Source: Spirochaetales bacterium (GTDB taxonomy: Bacteria > Spirochaetota > Spirochaetia > JABEVK01). Taken from it: DNA of 56,881 nt. The translations under genes and the position numbers were made by a program. Where the stretch lies: positions 1-56,881 of the forward strand of contig JABEVK010000066.1 of assembly GCA_013044245.1 (NCBI GenBank). Reading direction: 5' to 3'. The notes beneath the pieces were generated by a model. It saw nothing but the letters and a program-made list of their open reading frames with translations, did no database searches and was not told the origin of the DNA. Below, in pieces: positions 1-9,761 of this stretch (positions are counted from its first letter, which is position 1; each line of letters opens with the position of its first letter).

Positions 1-219
1 AGCGTCGGTCACCTGAACGTTGACCGAGGTAATCGCGACATCGCTCATTAGCGATCGGCTGGCGGACTGCTGTGCACTGGTCACGCCGCCGGACACTGCA
101 ACGTTCACCGTCAGAGCCGTTTGAGCCGGTTTTACTGCATTGATCGCCACAGGACTTTGGCAGGCCGTGAGAATACCCACGAGTGCTGCGACAAAAACCA
201 CAAGAAAAGTTTTACTCAC
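1..219 (-). CDS. Putative lipoprotein, partial (runs off the window start)
   Basis: Reverse strand from GTG at 219 reads VSKTFLVVFVAALVGILTACQSPVAINAVKPAQ..., a signal peptide with lipobox LTAC; GGAGAG upstream; open to position 1. Confidence 0.75.
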   Translation of the reverse strand, partial: MSKTFLVVFVAALVGILTACQSPVAINAVKPAQTALTVNVAVSGGVTSAQQSASRSLMSDVAITSVNVQVTDA

Positions 220-439
220 TGAGATCTCTCCTTTGAGATGCTAAAGGCCCGATGACGTAACCTGAGCAAGGTTTTTTTCATCAGCGTGCCTTTGATGATT
301 TTAATTTTAGTAAAAGTTGTTTCAGGTGATGAAATCGTAGATTGCTATAGAAACATTTACCTATTAACTTTAAGAAAATAATCCTCCCACTTTTCTTACC
401 TGTCAACCAAATTTTTGTACCTGGGTATTAGAACGGACC

Positions 440-468
440 TTGACAGGAACCCTCGCGGGGGCTATTTC
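440..468 (+). promoter_or_regulatory. Possible promoter upstream of the DUF134 gene
   Basis: TTGACA at 440-445, 17 nt spacer, weak -10 TATTTC at 463-468. Confidence 0.3.
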
Positions 469-497
469 AGAATCATATTCATTCAAAGGATGTTTTC

Positions 498-1121
498 ATG
501 TCGCGCCCACCTCAGGAACGGCGTTTAGCGGCCCCTATTCGTTCGCGCGTTTTTAAACCAGCCGAGCTTCCGGCGGGGAGTCTCGAAGAAGTTGTCTTAG
601 GGCAAGATGAAGCCGAGGCTTTGCGGTTAGCCGATTTAGAAGGTTTGTACCACGAAGCTGCTGCCCGCTCTATGGGGGTCTCGAGACCAACCTTTGGGAG
701 GGTGCTTGAAAACGCCCGTCGAAAAACCGCACAAGCCATTCTTGAAGGCAAGGTCCTCATCGTGGCGGGTGGCGAAGCCGAACCTAGCTCGAGCCTGGTG
801 GTAGAGCGCAGAAACGATTTTGTTGTTGCCGCCCCCGAGAATCAGGGACAAATTGAAGATCATTACGCTCAAAGCCGGCAATTTGCGATTTTTCATTGGG
901 ACAAAGAAAAACTTTGTCGTGAACCTGATTTTGTTACGCCAGGCGGAGTTTGTCGGCCAGGGATTGGTGCAGCCTTAGCGAAGCGGGGGGTAACTCACCT
1001 GGTTGCGAATCATATCGGTCCTGGTGCTGTGCGTATTTTGGCCTCGCACGGGATTACTGTCCGGCGAGGCGCCTCGGGGCCCTTAGAACCTGCGGTTCTT
1101 GAGCTATTCCCTACCGAGTAG
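498..1121 (+). CDS. DUF134 domain protein fused to a dinitrogenase iron-molybdenum cofactor (NifX/NafY-like) domain
   Basis: N-terminal MSRPPQERR...LRLADLEGLYHEAAARSMGVSRPTFGRVLENARRK (DUF134 HTH); C-terminal domain resembles FeMo-co-binding proteins; AAAGGA RBS. Confidence 0.8.
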   Translation: MSRPPQERRLAAPIRSRVFKPAELPAGSLEEVVLGQDEAEALRLADLEGLYHEAAARSMGVSRPTFGRVLENARRKTAQAILEGKVLIVAGGEAEPSSSLVVERRNDFVVAAPENQGQIEDHYAQSRQFAIFHWDKEKLCREPDFVTPGGVCRPGIGAALAKRGVTHLVANHIGPGAVRILASHGITVRRGASGPLEPAVLELFPTE

Positions 1122-1155
1122 CTATTCCCTACCGAGTAGCTATTCCCTTCCGACT
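1102..1155. repeat. Three tandem 18-bp copies (third degenerate) across two convergent stop codons
   Basis: AGCTATTCCCTACCGAGT at 1102-1119 and 1120-1137, AGCTATTCCCTTCCGACT at 1138-1155. Confidence 0.9.
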
Positions 1156-2042
1156 AACCGGCGAGGGTAGACTGCCTCTGGTTCAAAGGCTGCTACAAAC
1201 TGCGTCACCGGCAAAAGCGATTTCCGGGTCGGCAATGTTGACGCTGAATGGGGACTTGAGTTTGAAGCTGAATGTTGCAGAAAAGGCCACAACGAAACAG
1301 AGGCTTCTTCGACTTTTTGCGGCTGGTCGTCCACCCAAAACGCGTGAAGAACGGCTCCATGGCGAGGCTGATAGGTGCCTTCTCCCGTGCGGAGGCCAGC
1401 CTTAAACTGCCCCTGATACCAAGCCCCACCCCGCCAATGGTAGACTCCATGGCCTTCAGGCTTTCCCTGCAGGAACTGGCCCACAAAGGTATCGCCATTG
1501 CGAAAAAACATAAAACCCTTGCCCTGAGGTCGACCGTCCACAAGGGGCCCCTGATACCAGCCTTTGACATAGGGTACACGGTAGATTTTTCCAGGGATTT
1601 CCCAAACAGTTCCCTGCGGCCAGCTCAAGCGACGGGCAAACAACACTCTTGTTTTCCAGTAATGCTCAGAAAGACTACTAAGAACCACACCTCGTGGCCA
1701 CCCCTCAGACACAGCATGCAAAAGCGTGTCATTCCCCAGGTACAGCGCCACGTGTGAGACCTCTCGGTAACGCCCTGTCGCAAAAAAAATCAGGTCCCCG
1801 GGTTGAATTTGCTTCAGCGGAACCTTGTGACCCAAACGTGCCTGTTCCCAAGCCGAGGTGGGTAAGTTCGGAATGAGACGATGATACACGGCCCAAACTA
1901 ACCCACTACAGTCTAGGCCGTTTTCGTGCCTCCCACCCAACCGATACGGGCTTCCTAAAAGAGCTGAACCGTGGCCAAAAAGAGCATCAGCAATGGTCGT
2001 TGAAAGGCTAAAAAGGGGTGCTAAAGGAAAAACTATCAGCAA
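1140..2042 (-). CDS. Secreted NlpC/P60 (C40) peptidase with C-terminal MORN repeats; true start uncertain
   Basis: [25 protein letters not shown]...[24 protein letters not shown] (NlpC/P60 Cys/His); [53 protein letters not shown] (MORN repeats). Confidence 0.8.
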   Translation of the reverse strand: MLIVFPLAPLFSLSTTIADALFGHGSALLGSPYRLGGRHENGLDCSGLVWAVYHRLIPNLPTSAWEQARLGHKVPLKQIQPGDLIFFATGRYREVSHVALYLGNDTLLHAVSEGWPRGVVLSSLSEHYWKTRVLFARRLSWPQGTVWEIPGKIYRVPYVKGWYQGPLVDGRPQGKGFMFFRNGDTFVGQFLQGKPEGHGVYHWRGGAWYQGQFKAGLRTGEGTYQPRHGAVLHAFWVDDQPQKVEEASVSLWPFLQHSASNSSPHSASTLPTRKSLLPVTQFVAAFEPEAVYPRRLVGRE

Positions 2043-2093
2043 AAAGAACAGGATGGCCCGCCCTCCTGTGAACGGACGGTGAACCTCGTTAGC

Positions 2094-2123
2094 TTGCTCA
2101 AATGCCCAAAAAGGCGTTACATT
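2094..2123 (+). promoter_or_regulatory. Putative ilvD promoter, possibly leaderless
   Basis: TTGCTC (2094-2099), 18 nt, TACATT (2118-2123), ATG at 2130. Confidence 0.45.
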
Positions 2124-2129
2124 TACCCC

Positions 2130-3971
2130 ATGAAAGTCCCCTTACGCAGTTCGACCAATACGCTCGGCCGTATGATGGCAGGAGCCCGGGCGCTTTGGCA
2201 AGCCAACGGTATGACAAAAGAGCAATTTGGCAAACCCATCATTGCCATTGCCAACAGCTTTACCCAGTTTGTGCCCGGCCACGCCCATCTTCACGACATC
2301 GGCCAGAAAATGAAAAAGATCGTCGAAAGTCGCGGCTGTTTTGCCGCTGAGTTCAACACCATAGCCATCGACGACGGTATTGCCATGGGCCATGATGGTA
2401 TGCTGTACAGCCTTCCTAGCCGAGACCTGATCGCCGATAGCGTTGAATATATGGTCAACGCCCACTGCGCTGATGCGCTTATCTGCATTTCTAATTGTGA
2501 CAAGATCACCCCCGGTATGCTGATGGCAGCCCTCCGGCTCAACATCCCTACCATTTTTGTCTCCGGCGGTCCCATGGAAGCGGGTCGTGTCGGCGACAAA
2601 AAATATGATTTGATTGACGCCATGGTCATGTCGGCTGACAGCGCCGTGGATGACGCCACGCTTGAAGCTGTCGAAAATAATGCTTGTCCCACCTGCGGCT
2701 CTTGCTCAGGAATGTTCACCGCCAACAGCATGAACTGCCTCAATGAAGCTTTGGGCCTGGCCCTACCGGGGAACGGAACCGTGGTCGCTACCCACGCTGA
2801 GCGGTTGTCCTTGTTTGAAAAAGCCGCACACCGAATCGTCGATGTAGCGCTAGAATATTATCAGACGGGCAATGAACGCCTGTTGCCCCGAGGAATCGCC
2901 ACAAAAGCAGCCTTCATGAACGCCATGAGCCTCGATATCGCCATGGGCGGAAGCACGAACACCGTCTTACACCTGTTGGCGATTGCCCGTGAAGGCGAAG
3001 TGGATTTTTCCATGAAGGACATCGACGCCCTCTCTCGGCGGGTTCCCTGTGTTTGTAAAGTTGCTCCGAACACCCCCGACTACCATATCGAAGATGTGCA
3101 CCGCGCGGGCGGCATCATGAGAATTTTAGGTGAGCTAGCGCGAGGCGGCTTACTCGATACCAGCGTTGCCCGTATCGATAGCCCATCGCTGGCCGAGGCC
3201 CTCAAGGCATGGGACATCGGTGCCGAAAGCTCAACCGCCGAAGCCAAAAGCTTTTACACGGCGGCACCCGGTGGCCGGAGAAACCTGGTTATGGGCAGCC
3301 AAAGTGCTCGGTTCAAAGAACTGGACTTGGATCGTGTTCAAGGGTGTATTCGATCGGTAGAACATGCCTACTACCCAGATGGTGGCCTAGCTGTTCTTTT
3401 TGGCAACATCGCCGAACGCGGCTCGATCGTCAAAACCGCCGGTGTTGATAAAAGCATCTTTGAGTTCACCGGAAAAGCTGTCGTTTTTGAAAGTCAAGAA
3501 GATGCCACTCAGGGCATTCTTTCTGGAAAAGTCCAAGCCGGTGACGTCGTCGTGATCCGGTATGAAGGGCCCAAGGGGGGACCAGGTATGCAAGAAATGC
3601 TGTACCCCACTAGCTACCTGAAAAGCCGCCACTTGGGTAAAGAATGCGCCCTCTTGACCGATGGACGCTTCTCGGGTGGTACCAGCGGTCTTTCTATTGG
3701 CCACGTTAGTCCCGAAGCGGCCGCCGGTGGTGGCATTGCCTTAATTCGTGACGGCGACCAGATTGAAATCTCGATTCCTCGCCGACTGCTTCAGGTCAAA
3801 GTTTCGGCCGAAGAACTTCAACGCCGTCGTGCCGAAGAAGAAGCCCGCGGAGACCAAGCGTGGAAGCCTCGCCAACGTCAACGCAAAGTAACAAGGGCGC
3901 TTCAAGCCTATGCCCTCTTCGCTCAAAGCGCGGACGAGGGGGCGATCCGCCGACTTCCTTCCGAAAGCTAG
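2130..3971 (+). CDS. ilvD: Dihydroxy-acid dehydratase
   Basis: [28 protein letters not shown]...[34 protein letters not shown]; full-length IlvD/Edd family. Start placed at 2130. Confidence 0.95.
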   Translation: MKVPLRSSTNTLGRMMAGARALWQANGMTKEQFGKPIIAIANSFTQFVPGHAHLHDIGQKMKKIVESRGCFAAEFNTIAIDDGIAMGHDGMLYSLPSRDLIADSVEYMVNAHCADALICISNCDKITPGMLMAALRLNIPTIFVSGGPMEAGRVGDKKYDLIDAMVMSADSAVDDATLEAVENNACPTCGSCSGMFTANSMNCLNEALGLALPGNGTVVATHAERLSLFEKAAHRIVDVALEYYQTGNERLLPRGIATKAAFMNAMSLDIAMGGSTNTVLHLLAIAREGEVDFSMKDIDALSRRVPCVCKVAPNTPDYHIEDVHRAGGIMRILGELARGGLLDTSVARIDSPSLAEALKAWDIGAESSTAEAKSFYTAAPGGRRNLVMGSQSARFKELDLDRVQGCIRSVEHAYYPDGGLAVLFGNIAERGSIVKTAGVDKSIFEFTGKAVVFESQEDATQGILSGKVQAGDVVVIRYEGPKGGPGMQEMLYPTSYLKSRHLGKECALLTDGRFSGGTSGLSIGHVSPEAAAGGGIALIRDGDQIEISIPRRLLQVKVSAEELQRRRAEEEARGDQAWKPRQRQRKVTRALQAYALFAQSADEGAIRRLPSES

Positions 3972-4028
3972 CAAAAAGGGGTCTTGTAATTACCGATCAG
4001 GGGGGCGAAACTACTGTTGGAGCCTTGT

Positions 4029-4952
4029 ATGTCTGCCGAAGCCGTCCCCCAGATTCTTGTTCCGTTATGCCCTGCCAACCCGCTTCAACCCGGTCAAGAC
4101 ATTATTGTTTACCTCCGCCCCGAATCGAATGGCATTTTAACCGAAAGCGTTTTGTTCAAAGTGCTTTCAAACCCGCAATGGAAAGAAAAACTCACTCTGT
4201 CGTACCTCGCCAACTTACCTGGTGAGTTTATTTTGCGGCACCGTATTGTCGAACATCATTATGCTGTTCGGCTCGATTTCGCCGCTCGTGGCCGTTCCGC
4301 CTTTACACCATCGATGCGGTCAGCTTTGGAACGCTTTTTTGGCATTCCCTTTGATAAAGCACAAATTTTAGGTGCTTTCGAGGCGCTCCAGTTGCTACGC
4401 TTGTCCGCGGAAGAGCTGTTTCAATTGTGGGTACCGGTCTACGATATTTTGGAAATTGAGGGACAACTGGTCAAACGCCTTCACGACAATGTCTTTGTGA
4501 TTAACTATGACATACCCGCGCTCTTGCATAAGAACCACGCAGGCACCGACGTTGCTGTGATGCTTTTTCGAACAACTCTCGACTACGATGGCTTTAGACC
4601 CTTAATTGAGCGAATTCGCGACAATCTCATTCAAGCCAATATGCTCGACCCCACAAAAACAGAACGCCGCGTTTTTCACTATTCCAAGGGCCCTTTTGAA
4701 CAACTTCTGGACGGCCTAGGCTACCTTTGGAAGTCTGCGACTGAAAGGGCTTCGCTAGCTGATTTGCAATTTGCCCAGTTTTTGCATGCCAAAGGATGTA
4801 CCGACGAACAAATCCTTCGTTACTTGACTCACCCTATTGGTGTGTTAGAAACAGGGGAAAGACGACTTGAGCAGAACCTCTTTTCGTTCACCTTGTTTGA
4901 TTCGTATGAAGAGGCCTGGCGAAAAACTCTTAACTTTTCACAGGACTTTTGA
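4029..4952 (+). CDS. Conserved hypothetical protein, no recognised domain
   Basis: Long ORF MSAEAVPQILVPLCPANPLQPGQD...; GGAG RBS before ATG 4029. Confidence 0.7.
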   Translation: MSAEAVPQILVPLCPANPLQPGQDIIVYLRPESNGILTESVLFKVLSNPQWKEKLTLSYLANLPGEFILRHRIVEHHYAVRLDFAARGRSAFTPSMRSALERFFGIPFDKAQILGAFEALQLLRLSAEELFQLWVPVYDILEIEGQLVKRLHDNVFVINYDIPALLHKNHAGTDVAVMLFRTTLDYDGFRPLIERIRDNLIQANMLDPTKTERRVFHYSKGPFEQLLDGLGYLWKSATERASLADLQFAQFLHAKGCTDEQILRYLTHPIGVLETGERRLEQNLFSFTLFDSYEEAWRKTLNFSQDF

Positions 4953-5059
4953 GGACAACTTTGCTTTCTTCAGGATTTTCTTTCCCAGCCATTGTATATT
5001 TTGCTTTCTTTCCTTATGATTATGTGTTACGATTGCTGAAATTTTTGAGGGAATGACGG

Positions 5060-6496
5060 GTGAACGCCAACAAGAAAGAACCGCCTAGCATACATTATTA
5101 CGACCAAGACTTTGTGGATATCTACGACAAAAGCTGGGCATGGATCAAAGATTTTTGGCAAAAAGGCGGCGCCCAAAGCGCTTTTCAAAAAGCCTTTTTT
5201 CAATACCCGCAAAGCCCTGTCGTCGAGCAGTTCGAAGCTTGCATGTCGAGCTTCTTCCTAGTCTACAGCAACGGCGTGTACAACCCGCTGACAGCTTTGG
5301 ATAACTTTTACGCACTCCAGGAACCTAACGGGGCAATTCGCTCCCAATACGACTTGGAAACGAGTCAAGTCATCGAGGATCCAGAAAACCCCGAGGGAGT
5401 TCAGCCCCCGCTTTTTGCTTGGGTGGAATACAACCTTTATCATAAGCTGGGGTTGAAACGCCGTGTCAAAGATGTTGTCCCGATTCTTGAAAAACATTTT
5501 CTGTGGCTAGAAGAAAATTTTAAGCAAGAAAATGGTCTTTATTCCGTTCCTTTAACCGCGACAAGGATGACCAATAGTCCCCGCGAAAAAGCCTTTTATC
5601 CGGTAGACTTCAACGCGCAACAGGCGATGAACGCTCTGTATATTTCGGCTCTAGGTGATATTCTGAACGATAAAGATCTCAGTTTCCGCTATAAAAAAGC
5701 CTATTACTCACTCAAAACCCGGATCAATTCTCAGATGTGGAATGACGACGACGGGTTCTATTATGACCTCGACGCCTCGGGCCAACGACTAAACGTCCGC
5801 ACTATCGCCGCATTTTGGACGCTACTCGCAGAAATTCCCCACGAAGACCGCGCCGAACGCTTGATTGTTTATCTACAAAATGACAAAGAATTCGCTTCTC
5901 CTAATCCCTTTCCGTCACTTTCAATGTCAGATCCGCTTTTTGATCCTGCCGGCAACGGCTACCGAGGTTCGGTGTTCCCGTATTTGACGTTTATGATTAT
6001 CAAGGGTCTGGAAAAGTATGGAAAATACGAACTCGCACGAGAGTCGTCCATCAAACATATCTACTACATTCTCGATACTCTTCATCCCGACGCAAAGGGT
6101 ACACACGAAAAAGGCAACTTGTGGGAAGCGTACCGTCCCACCTCTGACGGTCCTGCCGTTTGGGAAGGGCAACCTGATTTTAATCGCCCTCATGACATGG
6201 CGCAGTCGGGCCTTAGCTCCATCACCTTGATGATTGAAAACGTAGTGGGCCTGTATATCAGTCTGCCCCGAAAGACGGTCGACTGGATCGTCCCAACCCT
6301 CGAACTAATGGGGATAGAAAATCTCTCCCTCAAACGCAATTTCATTACCATCTTGAGTAATAAAAGCGGTCGAGGGTGGGAAATCCGTTTGGAATCGGAA
6401 AAATTATACTACTTTACCATCAACATCCTTGGTAAGAAAAAGAAAACCCTTCCGATTCCTTCGGGAAAATGTTCTATGCTCTTAGAAAAACTTTAA
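5060..6496 (+). CDS. Glycoside hydrolase, GH63/trehalase-like (alpha/alpha)6 barrel
   Basis: YSVPLTATRMTNSPREKAFYPVDFNAQQAMNALYISALGDIL...DDGFYYDLD...FWTLLAEIPHEDRAERLIVYL; GTG start with GAGGGA upstream. Confidence 0.7.
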   Translation: MNANKKEPPSIHYYDQDFVDIYDKSWAWIKDFWQKGGAQSAFQKAFFQYPQSPVVEQFEACMSSFFLVYSNGVYNPLTALDNFYALQEPNGAIRSQYDLETSQVIEDPENPEGVQPPLFAWVEYNLYHKLGLKRRVKDVVPILEKHFLWLEENFKQENGLYSVPLTATRMTNSPREKAFYPVDFNAQQAMNALYISALGDILNDKDLSFRYKKAYYSLKTRINSQMWNDDDGFYYDLDASGQRLNVRTIAAFWTLLAEIPHEDRAERLIVYLQNDKEFASPNPFPSLSMSDPLFDPAGNGYRGSVFPYLTFMIIKGLEKYGKYELARESSIKHIYYILDTLHPDAKGTHEKGNLWEAYRPTSDGPAVWEGQPDFNRPHDMAQSGLSSITLMIENVVGLYISLPRKTVDWIVPTLELMGIENLSLKRNFITILSNKSGRGWEIRLESEKLYYFTINILGKKKKTLPIPSGKCSMLLEKL

Positions 6497-7476
6497 TTTC
6501 TCGGATCATCTAGGTAAGGAAAAACAAGTTTCCCCGACGGTGATAAGTGATCTTTCATGGGGCCGTTCAACTCATAATTGGCTTGCAAAGCTGCTGATCC
6601 TTCGGCGACGGTTGATAACGACCAGTTGCACCACGAAATGCGATGCTGATTCAAAAAGTTCATCCAGGCCTTGAACCGATTGGGGTGGATAGCTCCTTTT
6701 CCTGAACTGTCTGTGGTACCAATCTCGGTGACAATAAGGGGGACTTTCTTCAGGGCTGCCAAGGCTTGAGCCTGGAGTTCTGCGCCTTTGTCCATATACA
6801 CATGAAACACATACATCACCTGTGAATCTGGTAGGGGGTCCTCAAGCACATCTTGCGGTTGTGTACTCCAATTGGGCGTACCGACCAGGACTATCCGTTG
6901 GGGATCCACTGCCCTGATCGCGGCCAGGACCTGAACCGCATACGGCCGAATATCGCCCTTCCAGGAGACTCGAGAACCATTGGGTTCATTACAAATTTCA
7001 AAAAGCAAGTGTCCGTCGCCGCGATATCGCTTAGCCATTTCTGAAAAAAAAGCACTAGCTTCTTTAACATACGTCATGGGGTCGCCATCATAAAGAATAT
7101 GCCAATCCAAAATGGCATACATTCCCGCTTTTTCGGTATTGGCAATAACTTTTTCGACAAGGTGTTTTAACGTAGGGTTGACCGTGCCTTTCTCCGGGTC
7201 AACAACATAGCCAGCCTGATTCGAGTCAGTATACATGGCGATTCTTAAGACATCGGCATGCCAGACCTGTGAAAGTTCCTTCGTTTGGGGCACGCCAAAC
7301 AACCAATCGAACCCAGCAATGTTGTACGTGCTAAAACCCCGCAACTGGATGGGCTCCCCCCGTTGATCGACCAACTGCCGATTTTCAACATGAAGCGTCC
7401 CCCAGCGGCCGAAGGCGCCAGAAGAACACGACAGAAGCAATAAGCATAATCCACTTAACGCCAGTAAAAGTTTCAT
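6493..7476 (-). CDS. GH5-type cellulase/endoglucanase lipoprotein
   Basis: MKLLLALSGLCLLLLSCSSG (lipobox), ...LRGFSTYNIAGFDWLF...HLLFEICNEPNG...VPLIVTEIGTTDSSG; start at 7476 with GGGGGAG upstream. Confidence 0.85.
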   Translation of the reverse strand: MKLLLALSGLCLLLLSCSSGAFGRWGTLHVENRQLVDQRGEPIQLRGFSTYNIAGFDWLFGVPQTKELSQVWHADVLRIAMYTDSNQAGYVVDPEKGTVNPTLKHLVEKVIANTEKAGMYAILDWHILYDGDPMTYVKEASAFFSEMAKRYRGDGHLLFEICNEPNGSRVSWKGDIRPYAVQVLAAIRAVDPQRIVLVGTPNWSTQPQDVLEDPLPDSQVMYVFHVYMDKGAELQAQALAALKKVPLIVTEIGTTDSSGKGAIHPNRFKAWMNFLNQHRISWCNWSLSTVAEGSAALQANYELNGPMKDHLSPSGKLVFPYLDDPRN

Positions 7477-7621
7477 TTTCAAGTCTCTCCCCCTTACGCA
7501 ATCGATTATCCAGGGCAAAGTGCGCTGTTGTAAAGGTGCAAATAAGACAGTGATTGGTTTTCGCCAGGATTACGTCTATTTCTGGCCAGCTTTGAGTCTC
7601 GTTCAAGACGCGAAGGTGATT

Positions 7622-8455
7622 TCAAATTTTCGCGTTTTTGGTTACACGGTGCAACCGACCGGCACCCCGGCTGATAACCCAATCCACAACGTCAGGTAGC
7701 CAGGCTTGCAAAAGCGCCAAAAGCTTGCCCAAAAATGTTGAAACAGCCTTCTTTTTTTTGTGCTGTGCTGCCCATAACACAAAACGAGCAGCCTCTTGTT
7801 GCTTCATCTTCCAGGGTCGTTGGTAAGTAGTGGTACTTCCGTCTGCTTGCAAAAGCGTTTTTTGTGGGTCATTTTCAACAAAACCTAAATATGCCACCCC
7901 GGCTGTGACCGTTTTCCATTCGGCACGAAGTCCCTGACTCAGCGCGGTTAACGACATTTTGGCCGCCGAGTAGGGAACAACGTTGGCAAATCCCCTCAAG
8001 CCGGCCTGGCTAGATACAAATTCCACATGCCCACCGGAAGCCCTAAGCGCGGCCCCCGCCTCTCGGGTTAACCAATAGGCTGCCAAAAAGTTGACCTCTA
8101 TAACCTGGCGGACTACCTCGGGAACTGTCTGCTCAACAGACCCCCGCATCGAAAGTCCTGCGTTATGAACCAAAAGATTTAAGTGTCCCCAGGTTTCAAG
8201 TGTGTGTGCTACGAGGAGTGCCGCCTCCTGGGGGTTTGTCAGGTCAGCGGCAAAGAACGACATCTGACCTTCGGGAAATTCTTGCCTGAGCCGCTTTTCG
8301 GCCTCGGTAAGGCTTTCGGTTTGGCGTGCCGTGATGACCACGCATGCGCCTAGGGGCAATAGACAACGAGCCATTTGCAACCCAATACCCCGGCTACTTC
8401 CCGTGATCAACACCACCCTCGAATGCCAAAAACGAGCCGTCAACGGGGATTTCAC
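7622..8455 (-). CDS. Short-chain dehydrogenase/reductase (SDR)
   Basis: VVLITGSSRGIGLQMARCL...LVHNAGLSMRG...YSAAKMSLTALSQGLRAEW. Confidence 0.88.
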   Translation of the reverse strand: MKSPLTARFWHSRVVLITGSSRGIGLQMARCLLPLGACVVITARQTESLTEAEKRLRQEFPEGQMSFFAADLTNPQEAALLVAHTLETWGHLNLLVHNAGLSMRGSVEQTVPEVVRQVIEVNFLAAYWLTREAGAALRASGGHVEFVSSQAGLRGFANVVPYSAAKMSLTALSQGLRAEWKTVTAGVAYLGFVENDPQKTLLQADGSTTTYQRPWKMKQQEAARFVLWAAQHKKKKAVSTFLGKLLALLQAWLPDVVDWVISRGAGRLHRVTKNAKI

Positions 8456-8458
8456 GGG

Positions 8459-9331
8459 TCAAACCTTAGACAGGATAAAGGTGCGGCCGCCATAGACAAA
8501 CACGTTTTTTTCTAAATACAGCCGAAGCGCCTCAAAGAGTACTCGTCGTTCGACATCTTTTCCCAGCTGGACAAACTCGGCAATCGACAGAGAATCCTCT
8601 ACCCTGGCGACATCTTGGCAGATGATCGGCCCCTGGTCTAAATCTTCATTGGCGAAGTGTGCCGTTGCCCCTATAATCTTTACCCCTTTATGCCAGGCCT
8701 GATGATAAGGCTTGGCCCCCATAAAAGCGGGTAAAAAGCCATGGTGAATGTTGATGATACGAAACGACCACCGGCGTGTGAATTCGGGGCTAAGGATTTG
8801 CATATAACGAGCAAGAACTACGGTTGTAATGCCATGATCCTCTAAAATTTTTTGAACTTGGTCTTCGTAGGCGGCTTTTCCTTTCGCCGCTTCCACCCAA
8901 AAGAAAGGAATCTGAAACTGTTGTGCGACAGGTCGCAAATCGGCATGGTTAGAAATAATTACAGGAAATTCACAACGCAACTGCCCATCTTGATGCTTAA
9001 GCAGCAGCTCATACAGACAATGGCTCGTTTTACTCACCAAAATGGCGACACGCTCTTTGCGTGCCCTATCATAGAGTTCCCAAGTCATTCGGTATTTCTG
9101 AACCAGGGGCAAAAAGGACTGCTGAAATTGCTCTTGAGAAAAGGGCGGCTCACCACGAAAAACCGCTCTCAGCATGAAAAGCCCAATGTCTCCCGCAGAC
9201 TGCTGACTCAGGCTTAAAATATTTCCGCCATTTTCAGCGATGCAATGAGTGACCGCGGCAATAATGCCCTTCTGGTCAGGGCAACTCACCGTTAATGCGT
9301 ATTCCGATAAAGGGGGTTCACAGACGTCCAT
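8459..9331 (-). CDS. purU: Formyltetrahydrofolate deformylase
   Basis: YALTVSCPDQKGIIAAVTHCIAENGGNIL (ACT), C-terminal formyltransferase-like ...IINIHHGFLPAFMGAKPYHQAWHKGVKIIGATAHFANEDLDQGPIICQD. Confidence 0.93.
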   Translation of the reverse strand: MDVCEPPLSEYALTVSCPDQKGIIAAVTHCIAENGGNILSLSQQSAGDIGLFMLRAVFRGEPPFSQEQFQQSFLPLVQKYRMTWELYDRARKERVAILVSKTSHCLYELLLKHQDGQLRCEFPVIISNHADLRPVAQQFQIPFFWVEAAKGKAAYEDQVQKILEDHGITTVVLARYMQILSPEFTRRWSFRIINIHHGFLPAFMGAKPYHQAWHKGVKIIGATAHFANEDLDQGPIICQDVARVEDSLSIAEFVQLGKDVERRVLFEALRLYLEKNVFVYGGRTFILSKV

Positions 9332-9338
9332 GGTTGTC

Positions 9339-9367
9339 AGCCTAGAGGAGCGTTGAGTTTTTGGCAA
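9339..9367 (-). promoter_or_regulatory. Putative purU promoter inside the cdd 3' end, possibly leaderless
   Basis: On the minus strand TTGCCA (9367-9362), 17 nt, TAGGCT (9344-9339), then 7 nt to ATG at 9331. Confidence 0.35.
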
Positions 9368-9761
9368 GCTGAAAGGGGTGCGGCAAGAGCTCACCCAAGG
9401 TGAATGATTTTTCAATTCCCTTGAGGTTAGCAAGATAGATCGGAAAGTCCGGCGGACAAAACTCAGCCAAAACGCCTAAGCAAAAGGCACACGGTGGTGA
9501 AGCCGGAGTGGTCTCCGTGACCACCACTAAATGCTCAAAATCACGATAACCCTGCGCAACGGCGGCAAAGACCGCCGTGCGCTCCGCACAAACCGTACCA
9601 CCATAACTGGCATTCTCGACATTGCACCCCGTCACGGTACCACCCGTGCGGAGCGTTAAAGCCGCTCCCACTGCGAATCGTGAATACGGCGAATACGAGT
9701 TTTTTCGCGCCGAACAGGCCAGGTCCCAAGATTTTTGGATGTCAACAAAGGCATTGTTCAT
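9342..9761 (-). CDS. cdd: Cytidine deaminase
   Basis: YSPYSRFAVGAALTLRTGGTVTGCNVENASYGGTVCAERTAVFAAVAQG...PCAFCLGVLAEF; start at 9761. Confidence 0.92.
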   Translation of the reverse strand: MNNAFVDIQKSWDLACSARKNSYSPYSRFAVGAALTLRTGGTVTGCNVENASYGGTVCAERTAVFAAVAQGYRDFEHLVVVTETTPASPPCAFCLGVLAEFCPPDFPIYLANLKGIEKSFTLGELLPHPFQLAKNSTLL

